DNA of 6,356 nt. Source: an uncultured Alistipes sp. (lineage in GTDB: Bacteria > Bacteroidota > Bacteroidia > Bacteroidales > Rikenellaceae). The stretch is from positions 1-6,356 of the forward strand of contig CAJUIE010000030.1 of the NCBI GenBank assembly GCA_910586375.1. Direction: 5' to 3'. The position numbers were made by a program, and so were the translations under genes. Positions 1 through 6,154 of this stretch are shown here, piece after piece (the first letter of the stretch is position 1; each line of letters starts with the position of its first letter). The notes under the pieces were generated by a model, which made no database searches, was not told the origin of the DNA, and saw nothing but the letters and a program-made list of their open reading frames with translations.

Positions 1-2
1 CC

Positions 3-938
3 CGAAGGCTCCTTGCGAGCGGGGACCTGCGGGGCGTCATCGACCTGGTGCACCGGCACCGAAGGTCGAACACCTTTGTCATCGGAATCGCAGCTCAACT
101 CGCCACCGGCATGTATCGCATCCTCGCGCAGCCCGAAGATGCCGCAAAAAAGGAGGTGGCAGCGTTGATGAAGGCTCTGCGCAATACCTCCGTAGTGAAG
201 GTGAACGGCCGCGACCTTTCCCGCGTGCCGCCGAACGACAATCCCGTATACGGAGTTTTGGCCATGCACACGCTGCTGCTCGACGCTTTGCTGGAGCGCA
301 ATCCCGAGATACGGAGTCCCCAACCGTCGAAAGGCGAGATCGATGCGGCGATACGTCTGGTGGAACGACAGTTTCGGCCCGAGATCATGCGGGAGTTGTG
401 CCGTCTGGCCGCAACCGGCCACAGCCCCTCCTTCTACATCGCACGCATGTATAACTGGGATGTCGATTGCGACCGGGTGGCCTACATGCGGACGCAGACA
501 TGCGGGGCACGTACCGCAGAGATGATACGTCAAATCGGAATCGGCATGGAGAAGGAGGCCGAAGCGATTCTGGAGCGTGATCCGACGATATGCCTCCCAC
601 AGAGTTATACCGAAAAGCTCGATGCCGAACACCAAACGCTGCTATGGCTCCGGCGTTTTCCCCAGCATCTCGGAAACCCGCATGTCGATCGACGGCTTTT
701 GGAGAAATACGAAATCGATCCTCGATGGCCCCACGACATGCGACTCGCGCACCTCGAGGAGGCCCTCGACGATCTGAACCGCCGGCTGGAACGCCTTGCC
801 GGGAAACAGGTCGCTGCCGAAAAACTGCCGGCAGTGATGCCTACAGCCGCTCCGCGCAGCGAGCTGCCGCCGATCCGTCGGCTCGAACATCCGGCATCCG
901 GCGAAAGCGCCGGAGCGAGATGCAAAATGAAACGTTAA
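3..938 (+). CDS. Unrecognised protein in the traG-traI interval, 5' end outside the window
   Basis: The reading frame is open from the left edge (codon at base 3) to TAA at 936-938, so the true start probably lies upstream. GTG at 48 and ATG at 111 are possible internal starts. I do not recognise the family. The visible 311 residues are mostly helical and charged, with no signal peptide and no clear membrane segment, which suggests a cytoplasmic or peripheral protein. Numbering from the GTG at 48, cysteines fall at 118, 141, 152, 182 and 292. Residues 232-251 (heptad-like LEEALDDLNRRLERL) look like a short coiled coil, and the last 35 residues are rich in Pro, Ala and Arg and probably disordered. 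The gene has the same strand and high GC as the tra genes and stops just before, or overlapping, traI, so it probably belongs to the operon. It occupies the traH position of CTnDOT-type operons, but I could not match its sequence to TraH. Confidence 0.72.
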   Translation, partial: RRLLASGDLRGVIDLVHRHRRSNTFVIGIAAQLATGMYRILAQPEDAAKKEVAALMKALRNTSVVKVNGRDLSRVPPNDNPVYGVLAMHTLLLDALLERNPEIRSPQPSKGEIDAAIRLVERQFRPEIMRELCRLAATGHSPSFYIARMYNWDVDCDRVAYMRTQTCGARTAEMIRQIGIGMEKEAEAILERDPTICLPQSYTEKLDAEHQTLLWLRRFPQHLGNPHVDRRLLEKYEIDPRWPHDMRLAHLEEALDDLNRRLERLAGKQVAAEKLPAVMPTAAPRSELPPIRRLEHPASGESAGARCKMKR

Positions 939-955
939 TCTCAAATCTTCTGAAG

Positions 956-1585
956 ATGCACCTGAAAATCGTTTTTCTATGCGGAGCATTGTGCCTCCTC
1001 GCACCAAATACTAAAGCCCAGTGGGTCGTCAGCGACCCTTCGAACCTCGCGCAGGGTATTGTCAACTCCACGCGGCAGGTCGTCGAAGCCGCCAAGAACG
1101 GACAAACCATGTTGCAGAGTTTCCAGCAGACGGTGAAAATATACGAACAGTCGAAGAAATACTACGACGCCCTGAAGTCCGTCAACAACCTCGTGCGCAA
1201 CGCCCGCAAGGTGCAGCTGTGCATTCTGCTCGTAGGCGAAATATCCGACATCTACGTGGACGGATACAGGCGCATGGTCGCCGACGAGAATTTCTCGCCG
1301 CACGAGCTGGCGGCCATAGCGGCGGGCTATGCCCGCATTATCGAAGAGGCGGCGGCCCAGATTAGGGAGCTACAGGGTATCGTCAACCCCTCGGACCTCA
1401 GCCTCACGGACAAAGACCGAATAGATGTCGTAGAGCGCGTCTACGGCGTGTTGCACAGGCATCGCGATCTGGTACGCTACTATACGCGCAAGCAAATCTC
1501 CGTCGCCCTGCTCCGTGCTCGCGAGCGCAACGAACTCGGCAGTACGCTGACGCTCTATGGAGGTGAGGAACAACGATATTGGTAG
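956..1585 (+). CDS. traI: Conjugative transposon protein TraI (DUF4141)
   Basis: This is a secreted component of the CTnDOT-type mating channel. With the start at 956 the protein has 209 residues. Residues 1-21 form a signal peptide (basic MHLK, hydrophobic IVFLCGALCLLA, cleavage after NTKA) and the mature protein begins QWVVSDPSNLAQGI. The family pattern is clear: QWVV.DP.NLAQGI, then FQQTVKIYEQSKKYYDALKSVNNLV (residues 56-80), RKVQ..IL.VGEISDIYV, SLTDKDRIDVV and the ending RYW directly before the stop. The middle is predominantly helical. Comparison with VirB5-type pilus proteins is an inference from position, length and secretion. An alternative in-frame ATG at 920 adds 12 residues before the signal peptide, overlaps the upstream gene by 19 bases and has GGAG four bases ahead. 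I prefer 956 because it gives a normal signal peptide and a 17-base gap. The next gene starts 6 bases after the stop. Confidence 0.93.
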   Translation: MHLKIVFLCGALCLLAPNTKAQWVVSDPSNLAQGIVNSTRQVVEAAKNGQTMLQSFQQTVKIYEQSKKYYDALKSVNNLVRNARKVQLCILLVGEISDIYVDGYRRMVADENFSPHELAAIAAGYARIIEEAAAQIRELQGIVNPSDLSLTDKDRIDVVERVYGVLHRHRDLVRYYTRKQISVALLRARERNELGSTLTLYGGEEQRYW

Positions 1586-1591
1586 CTCGCT

Positions 1592-2668
1592 ATGATACAT
1601 ATGCTTTCCATCTCGGAGAATCTCCACAGCGTACTCCGGATTCTCTATGACGATATGATGGCCTTGTGTTACCCCATGACCCGTGTAGCGATGGCTATAG
1701 CAGGAATCGGGGCACTGCTTTACATCGCCTACCGCGTCTGGCAGTCCATCGCCCAGGCCGAGCCCATCGACCTCTTCCCGCTGCTGCGCCCCTTCGCCAT
1801 CGGGCTCTGCATCCTCTTCTTCCCGACGTTCGTGCTCGGAAGTCTGAACGGTATCCTCTCGCCCCTGGTGCAGGCTACGCACTCGCTGATGGTCGGCCAG
1901 ACTTTCGACATGAACACCTGGCAGCAGGAGTGTCGGCGGCTCGAACTCGAAGGCCGTCAGAGGCTCCCGGCCGAAAGTTTCTACGCCCAAGACGAAGAGA
2001 TGGAGCGCCAACTCGCCGGATTGGGAATAGACGACACCTCGCAGCAGACGCTCGACCGCCTGGGCGCCGAGCGTGCATCGTGGTCGCTCAAGAGCTTAGT
2101 GCTCAAAGCTCTGGCCTGGATACTCGAACTACTCTTCGCTGCCGCAGGAGTAATTCTCGATGTTCTGCGCACCTTCTACTTGATCGTCCTGTCCCTGCTC
2201 GGACCCATAGCCTTCGCCATATCCGTATTCGACGGGTTTCAGAATACACTGGTGCAATGGATATCCAAATATATTTCCATCTATCTGTGGCTGCCCATCG
2301 CCGATCTCTTCTCGGCGATCGTAGCACGTCTCCAGACCCTCTCCTTGCGGCACGACGCCGAGCTGATGGCGCAGGACTACAACTGGTATTTCGACGCTTC
2401 GAACAGCCTGAATCTGATCTTCATGCTCGTGGCCGTCTGCGGATACTTCTGCATCCCCTCCATCGCTTCGTGGGTCGTGCAGGCAAACGGATTCTCCTCC
2501 TACAACAGAACCATATCCCAAGCTACGTCGCTCGTGAGCGGAGCCGCAGGGTGGATATCGGGAAAGGCTTGGGCCGGAGCCAAAAATGCCGGAGAGAGCG
2601 CATGGACCGGAGCGCAATCCGCAGGGCAGCATGTCGTACACGCAGCACGTCTCATTCTCAAAAAATAA
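1592..2668 (+). CDS. traJ: Conjugative transposon protein TraJ (VirB6-like channel protein)
   Basis: This 358-residue polytopic inner-membrane protein of the mating channel corresponds to VirB6/TrbL in other type IV systems. Hydrophobic segments lie at about residues 31-50, 64-88, 168-190, 192-213, 227-247 and 273-296. The family signatures are visible: YDDMM.LC.PMT near the start, AYRVWQSIAQAEPIDLFPLLRPFAIGLCI..FPTFVLG (46-83), the LRTFYLIVLSLLGPIAFAISVFDGFQ block (192-217) and YISIYLWLPIADLFS (227-241). A charged loop (about 105-165) separates the N- and C-terminal membrane halves, as in the family. The length is ordinary for TraJ. The C-terminal tail (315-345) is rich in Ala, Gly, Ser and Trp, with an imperfect 11-residue duplication (AWAGAKNAGES / AWTGAQSAGQH). 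ATG at 1592 is 6 bases after the traI stop; ATG at 1601 is a possible alternative that would shorten the protein by three residues. Confidence 0.95.
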   Translation: MIHMLSISENLHSVLRILYDDMMALCYPMTRVAMAIAGIGALLYIAYRVWQSIAQAEPIDLFPLLRPFAIGLCILFFPTFVLGSLNGILSPLVQATHSLMVGQTFDMNTWQQECRRLELEGRQRLPAESFYAQDEEMERQLAGLGIDDTSQQTLDRLGAERASWSLKSLVLKALAWILELLFAAAGVILDVLRTFYLIVLSLLGPIAFAISVFDGFQNTLVQWISKYISIYLWLPIADLFSAIVARLQTLSLRHDAELMAQDYNWYFDASNSLNLIFMLVAVCGYFCIPSIASWVVQANGFSSYNRTISQATSLVSGAAGWISGKAWAGAKNAGESAWTGAQSAGQHVVHAARLILKK

Positions 2669-2674
2669 CTTGTC

Positions 2675-3298
2675 ATGGAGTTCAAATGTCTAACGAACAT
2701 CGAAACGTCGTTTCGTCACCTGCGGCTCTACAGCTTCGCCTTCGCCGGAATCTGTGCCGTGGTGACGGTCTCGGCAGTCACCCTGTCGTACCGCTTCGCC
2801 GAGAAGCAGCGGCAGAAAATCTACGTGTTGGACAACGGACGTTCGCTCATGGTCGCGCTCTCGCAGGACCTCGCGCAGAACCGCCCCGTCGAAGCCCGCG
2901 AGCACGTGAGGCGTTTCCACGAACTGTTCTTCACCCTCTCGCCCGACAAGGCGGCCATCGAGTCCAACATCGGCCGCGCCCTGCTCATGGCCGACCGCAG
3001 TGCCTTGTCCTACTACAAGGTCTTGCAGGAAAAAGGGTTCTTCAACCGCCTGATCGCCGGAAATATTTCGCAGATGGTCAAGGTCGACAGCATCCGATGC
3101 GACTTCAGCAAGTATCCCTACAACGTGACGACCTACGCCCGGCAGCGTATCATGCGCGAAAGCACCATAACGGAGCGGTCGCTCATAACGACCTGCCGCC
3201 TGGTCAACACCGTGCGCTCGGACAACAACCCGCAGGGATTCATGGTCGAGGAGCTCAACATCGTCGAAAACAAAGATATTCAAACCTATGACCGCTAA
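2675..3298 (+). CDS. traK: Conjugative transposon protein TraK (VirB8-like)
   Basis: This 207-residue bitopic inner-membrane protein is thought to play the VirB8 assembly-factor role in the Bacteroidetes mating channel. A short cytoplasmic N-terminus (MEFKCLTNIETSFRHLRLYS) is followed by one membrane helix at about residues 19-38 and a periplasmic domain. TraK family signatures are seen: KIYVLDNGRSLMVALSQD (48-65), the segment REHVRRFHELFFTLSPDK (75-92), IESNIGRALLMADRSA..YY, and the block FFNRLIAGNISQMVKVDSI.CDFSKYPY (122-149). The C-terminus carries RESTITERSLITTCRLVNTVRSDNNPQGFMVEELNI, also typical. The length equals the usual family length. It starts 6 bases after traJ, and its last 11 bases overlap traL, consistent with translational coupling in one operon. 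Confidence 0.95.
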   Translation: MEFKCLTNIETSFRHLRLYSFAFAGICAVVTVSAVTLSYRFAEKQRQKIYVLDNGRSLMVALSQDLAQNRPVEAREHVRRFHELFFTLSPDKAAIESNIGRALLMADRSALSYYKVLQEKGFFNRLIAGNISQMVKVDSIRCDFSKYPYNVTTYARQRIMRESTITERSLITTCRLVNTVRSDNNPQGFMVEELNIVENKDIQTYDR

Positions 3299-3500
3299 AT
3301 CCAGGACGTTATCCCAATACCTGCGTTGGGGACGCAGGCAGCTATGGCGCAAACAGCAAAGGCTCGCGCCCCGCACCCGAGAGCGAATGGTCATAGCAGC
3401 ACTGCTGCTGCTCGGAGCAGCCTACGTATGGATGCTCCTGCGGGAGGCTCCTCCTATGTACCTCCCGAACCTCGAAATTCCGAACTTCAAATTCAAGTAA
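3288..3500 (+). CDS. traL: Small single-helix protein TraL (DUF3989-type)
   Basis: This 70-residue protein is identified mainly by its position between traK and traM and by its layout. A strongly basic N-terminus (residues 1-33, with WGRRQLWRKQQRLAPRTRERM) precedes a single membrane helix at about residues 34-51 (MVIAALLLLGAAYVWMLL). The stretch LAPRTRERMVI resembles the segment before the helix in other TraL/DUF3989 proteins. The short tail after the helix (REAPPMYLPNLEIPNFKFK) is Pro- and Phe-rich, and the protein looks somewhat shorter than the roughly 80-100 residues I recall for the family. Its role in the channel is not well defined; an inner-membrane accessory subunit is likely. The ATG lies inside the end of traK (11-base overlap) and the stop is 5 bases before traM. 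The alternative is an unrelated small membrane protein, which the synteny makes unlikely. Confidence 0.85.
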   Translation: MTAKSRTLSQYLRWGRRQLWRKQQRLAPRTRERMVIAALLLLGAAYVWMLLREAPPMYLPNLEIPNFKFK

Positions 3501-3505
3501 CGACT

Positions 3506-4714
3506 ATGACAGCAGACAAAATGCAGACTCCGGAACGCGACCCGACCGTCGAGTTCGAACGCCGGCGCAAACGCAAGGTAGCGCTTGTGGGTGTGCTCCT
3601 GACCATCTTGTGCGGGCTTTTCATCTGGCAGCTCTTCAGTCCCGCCAGCAAAACGAAGGAGGATGAGTCGGTAGGTATCAACGTAACGATGCCGGACGGA
3701 CGTGCGCAGGCAACCGTCGAAGACAAACGTAAAGCGGCCGAGCAGGTGCGCACCGAAGAGCAGCAGAGCAGACGGAGGACAGACCTCACGGACAACAGCT
3801 TCTCGCTGCTCGACGACGGGCTGAAGCCTTCGCAGGCAGCAACGGATGAAAATCCCGCACTGCGGGCAGCCCAAGCAAACCGAGCCCTTCACTCGCAGGT
3901 GCAAGGATTCTACGCGCAGCCCGCACGCAACGCCGAAGTCGAGGCACTCCGCGAGCAGGTCGCAGCGTTGCAGACGCAGCTGGAGACGGTACGCCGCCAA
4001 GACGACCCCCTGCGTATGGCGGAAGAGCAGTACAAGCTGGCGCAAAAGTATCTCGGGGGCGGCGCACCGCAAGGCGAGTCGGCCGAAGTATCGTCGTCGA
4101 GGCCGGCGACACGCAAAGCTCTTATGCGGCCCATACGCCAAAGCGAAGTCGAAGCATCGACGCTCGACCCGCGGGTGGACACATCCCGCGAACGAAATGC
4201 AGGATTTCTGACGGCGGCAGGACCTGCGGCGCTCTCCGAGGCCCCGACGGTGAAGGCCTGCGTAGCCCGAACGCAGGTCATAAGGGCCGAAGGCACGGTG
4301 TGCCTTCGGCTCCTGGAGCCCGTACGCATCGAAGATGTAATAATACCCCGCAATACGCTCCTCTACGGCACGGCGTCGATCGCAGGAATACGATTGCAGG
4401 TCGTAATATCCTCCGTGGCCTATGCCGGGCGCATATTCGACATTCAGGCCGTAGCCTACGATGCGGACGGACAGCCGGGGATCGACGTGCCCGACTCCCG
4501 GGAGCGGACGGCACTCAAAGAGGCGCTGGCGTCCATCGGACAGACGGCCGGAACGAGCATCAACGTCACCCGCAGCGCCGGGCAGCAAATCGTCGCCGAC
4601 CTCTCGCAGGGCGCCATGCAGGCATCCTCCCGCTACCTCGCCGAGAAACTCCGCGAAGTGAGGATAACGCTCAAGGCCGAACATCGGGTATGGTTGATTT
4701 CCCAAGAAAACTAA
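3506..4714 (+). CDS. traM: Conjugative transposon protein TraM (VirB10-like)
   Basis: This 402-residue protein is the probable VirB10/TrbI counterpart, spanning from the inner membrane through the periplasm to the channel core. The order is: basic cytoplasmic N-terminus ending in RRKRK (residues 1-24), a membrane helix at about 25-43 (VALVGVLLTILCGLFIWQLF), then a long low-complexity charged and Gln/Ala-rich linker (about 50-245). The linker includes a coiled-coil segment at about 142-165 (NAEVEALREQVAALQTQLE) and SFSLLDDG. The folded C-terminal domain follows at about 246-400. Its signatures are VKACVARTQVIRAEGTVCLRLLEPVRI, IPRNTLLYGTASI, RLQVVISSVAYAGRIFDIQAVAYDADGQPGIDVP, and a final YLAEKLREVRITLKAEHRVWL. 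I chose ATG at 3506, five bases after the traL stop. The frame is open further upstream to 3326, but that part overlaps traL and adds no family sequence. The length is ordinary for the family. Confidence 0.95.
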   Translation: MTADKMQTPERDPTVEFERRRKRKVALVGVLLTILCGLFIWQLFSPASKTKEDESVGINVTMPDGRAQATVEDKRKAAEQVRTEEQQSRRRTDLTDNSFSLLDDGLKPSQAATDENPALRAAQANRALHSQVQGFYAQPARNAEVEALREQVAALQTQLETVRRQDDPLRMAEEQYKLAQKYLGGGAPQGESAEVSSSRPATRKALMRPIRQSEVEASTLDPRVDTSRERNAGFLTAAGPAALSEAPTVKACVARTQVIRAEGTVCLRLLEPVRIEDVIIPRNTLLYGTASIAGIRLQVVISSVAYAGRIFDIQAVAYDADGQPGIDVPDSRERTALKEALASIGQTAGTSINVTRSAGQQIVADLSQGAMQASSRYLAEKLREVRITLKAEHRVWLISQEN

Positions 4715-4718
4715 AACA

Positions 4719-5612
4719 ATGAAAAGAGCATTCATCTTATTCCTGCTCGCGGCATCGGCCGCGACAACGTGCCCGGCAGCCCGTCCCGACGATAAAACGC
4801 CGCAGCAGATAGGCTCCATACGCATCGAAGCCGGATTCTCCAAGACCGTGCATATCCTCTTTCCTGCTGCCGTGACATACATCGACATCGGGTCGATGGA
4901 TATCATCGCCGGGAAGGCTGCCGGAGCCGAAAATGTCGTCCGCGTGAAGGCCGCCGTGCGCGACTTCGACGCAGAGACCAACCTCACCGTCATCACCGAA
5001 GACGGCGGATTCTACTCATTCGACGTCCACTATGCCGAAAATCCGAGCGTGGCATCGCTCAATCTTGCATCTTTGGAGTCCGCGACATCCGCACAGAACG
5101 GTGTGGCGGGGGCCGAGCTTCCGGCAGCAGCAGCCGAAGGGCGCGTGCTGCTCCGGGAAGTCGGACGCGAGAAACCCGCGACGGTAAAGCGGGTTGCGAG
5201 CGATATATACCGACAGAACCGCACGGACGTAAAAGGCATACATACCAAGAAATACGGCATCGGAGCGGACGTAAAGGGCATCTATGTCCATAACGACGTG
5301 ATCTACATACACACGCAGATCACCAACGAGACGAACATATCTTTCGAGGTGGAGACGCGCCGATTCGTCGTGGCGGACCGCAAGATCGCCAAACGTACCG
5401 CACGCCAGCAGACGACGCTCGACATCCTGCGCGTATGCAACGACATGGCCATCGTCCGGGGACACCAACGCCAAAGAACCGTATTCGCACTGCCCAAGCT
5501 GACGATATCCGACGACAAAGTGCTACTGTTGGAGATCGTCGAGAAAGACGGCGCACGACATCAGGTCGTGGAAATCGCAGCCAAAGAACTGCTGGCGGCG
5601 AAGGTGCTGTAG
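4719..5612 (+). CDS. traN: Conjugative transposon protein TraN (DUF4138, VirB9-like)
   Basis: This 297-residue secreted protein is likely the VirB9-like partner of TraM in the outer-membrane-proximal channel core. Residues 1-21 are a signal peptide (MKRAFILFLLAASAATTCPAA). Cys18 is present, but ATTC is a poor lipobox, so lipidation is unlikely. The first beta domain carries SKTVHILFPAAVTYIDIGS (41-59), DIIAGKAAGAENVVRVKAAVRDF (61-83) and TNLTVITEDGGFYSFDVHY (87-105). After an Ala-rich linker (about 117-142) comes the second domain: DIYRQNRTDVKGIHTKKYGIGADVKGIYVHNDVIYIHTQI (162-201), FEVETRRFVVADRKIAKRTA..Q, and RTVFALPKLTISDDKVLLLEIVEKDGARHQ (253-282). All of these are typical DUF4138 signatures, and the length is about normal, so it looks intact. 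ATG is 4 bases after the traM stop. It is the last tra gene here; traO, traP and traQ do not follow. Confidence 0.95.
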   Translation: MKRAFILFLLAASAATTCPAARPDDKTPQQIGSIRIEAGFSKTVHILFPAAVTYIDIGSMDIIAGKAAGAENVVRVKAAVRDFDAETNLTVITEDGGFYSFDVHYAENPSVASLNLASLESATSAQNGVAGAELPAAAAEGRVLLREVGREKPATVKRVASDIYRQNRTDVKGIHTKKYGIGADVKGIYVHNDVIYIHTQITNETNISFEVETRRFVVADRKIAKRTARQQTTLDILRVCNDMAIVRGHQRQRTVFALPKLTISDDKVLLLEIVEKDGARHQVVEIAAKELLAAKVL

Positions 5613-5636
5613 CATACTTTTACCTGACACATAGGA

Positions 5637-5669
5637 ACGCCCCTGCCGGAGAATATCCGGCAGGGGCGT
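5637..5669 (+). terminator. Perfect hairpin after traN, possible transcription end or 3' stabiliser
   Basis: The arms 5637-5650 and 5656-5669 are exact reverse complements over 14 base pairs (ACGCCCCTGCCGGA / TCCGGCAGGGGCGT) around a 5-base loop (GAATA). It begins 24 bases after the traN stop. The stem is very GC-rich and would be stable in RNA. No run of T follows on either strand (TAGTCGTCG on +, TCCTATG on -), so it is not a canonical intrinsic terminator. It may block exonuclease and mark the 3' end of the tra transcript, or act as a DNA structure. Position after the last gene of the operon supports an end-of-transcript role. Confidence 0.55.
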
Positions 5670-5804
5670 AGTCGTCGAATGCCGTCCGAACATAGCGCTT
5701 GGCGTGGAAAAACGATCGTGTCGAGCAACCGGCTCAAGCAGTCCCCAAGGCCCCAAAAAGAGCCGTTCGCAGTCGATTCTCCGACCAAATTCCCGTGTTA
5801 AGGC

Positions 5805-5868
5805 CTTGTTAAGATTTTTATTTTGCAACATCCATAAAATCAGCGAATTGAAAATTGCTTGTTAAGAT
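5805..5868 (+). repeat. 11-base direct repeat CTTGTTAAGAT, two copies
   Basis: Exact copies lie at 5805-5815 and 5858-5868, 53 bases apart start to start. A third, shorter GTTAAG is at 5797-5802, 11 bases before the GTTAAG of the first copy. They sit at the switch from GC-rich to AT-rich sequence and just upstream of the promoter candidate. They could be protein-binding sites, remnants of a mobile-element end, or chance in AT-rich DNA. Confidence 0.45.
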
Positions 5869-5887
5869 CGTAAAAACCGCCTAAAGG

Positions 5888-5919
5888 CTTGATTTTAAAT
5901 AGTGCGATTGCTAATTTTG
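5888..5919 (+). promoter_or_regulatory. Candidate Bacteroidetes-type promoter for the RHS-like gene
   Basis: TAATTTTG at 5912-5919 matches the Bacteroidetes -7 consensus TAnnTTTG exactly. CTTG at 5888-5891 matches the -33 element TTTG at three of four bases. The 20-base spacer (5892-5911) is within the usual range. Transcription would start near 5925 and give a leader of roughly 230 bases before the ATG at 6155. It is the best such match I saw in the gene-free region, and it points toward the downstream gene. Confidence 0.45.
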
Positions 5920-5925
5920 TTAGCA
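5909..5925. repeat. Inverted repeat overlapping the -7 element, possible operator
   Basis: TGCTAA (5909-5914) and TTAGCA (5920-5925) are perfect 6-base inverted arms around TTTTG. The -7 box at 5912-5919 lies inside this palindrome, so a dimeric regulator bound there would cover the promoter. Six-base arms also occur by chance, so the operator role is an inference. Confidence 0.3.
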
Positions 5926-6154
5926 GCTGAGCGTTTCGTATCATCCTAAACAATTCATTCGGACAGAAAGGAGGTAACCCGCGATCATGGAAAATTGAAA
6001 TCCCGTAGCAAATGCAGCGGATTACTCGCAGATTGGTCCAAGGGCTCCGGATGTCAGGGATGCGCTTCGGGCAAATCGATAAGCGGTAGAAAGAGGATGC
6101 TTCGATATTTATGAAGGGCATTACCATCAAAACAAAACTATTAAATCTAAAAAA

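Larger units (their letters stand above)
5613..6154. other. Gene-free region between traN and the RHS-like gene
   Basis: I see no convincing gene here. The first part (5613 to about 5800) keeps the GC-rich character of the tra genes and holds the hairpin at 5637-5669. From about 5805 the sequence becomes AT-rich (20 of 60 bases are G or C in 5821-5880). This AT-rich part holds an 11-base direct repeat, a promoter candidate with an inverted repeat, and a perfect Shine-Dalgarno-like AAAGGAGGT at 5967-5975 before a three-codon ORF. Minus-strand frames at 5523-5831 (102 codons) and 5840-6163 (107 codons) are open, but they overlap the end of traN or the start of the next gene and show no recognisable protein pattern. 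No tRNA, integrase or known attachment core was found. Confidence 0.6.

Noticed and set aside
590..919. Upstream extension of the traI frame
   Set aside because: The frame is open upstream of traI, but this part overlaps the preceding gene, is low-complexity Arg/Pro/Ser-rich, and would place the traI signal peptide internally.
1666..3291. 541-codon open frame on the plus strand
   Set aside because: It overlaps traJ and traK in another frame and is rich in Arg, His and Pro, typical of a GC-rich shadow frame; both overlapped genes are unmistakable.
3422..4996. 524-codon open frame on the minus strand
   Set aside because: It lies antisense to traL, traM and traN, which have clear family matches. 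The Arg/Gly/Cys-rich translation looks like an antisense shadow in GC-rich DNA.
5730..5765. CGGCTC / GAGCCG inverted repeat with a 24-base loop
   Set aside because: The stem is only six base pairs with a long loop and lacks a T run, so it is likely chance.
5523..5831. 102-codon minus-strand ORF starting in AT-rich DNA
   Set aside because: It runs across the hairpin and into the antisense of traN, and its second half is traN shadow. The first part shows no recognisable motif or convincing promoter, though a lineage-specific small gene cannot be fully excluded.
5810..5831. Possible CTnDOT-type attachment core (GTAnnTTTGC) near TTTATTTTGC
   Set aside because: The TTTGC half is present but the GTA half is not, so it does not fit the core.
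5964..5980. Resemblance of the minus strand (CCTCCTTTCTG) to the 16S rRNA 3' end
   Set aside because: The match is limited to the anti-Shine-Dalgarno core and flanking bases do not fit a 16S gene, so there is no rRNA remnant.
5950..6111. Plus-strand open frame containing KCSGLLADWSKGSGCQGCASGKSI
   Set aside because: It has no ATG start, only a possible internal TTG, and no recognised match; it is treated as leader sequence.
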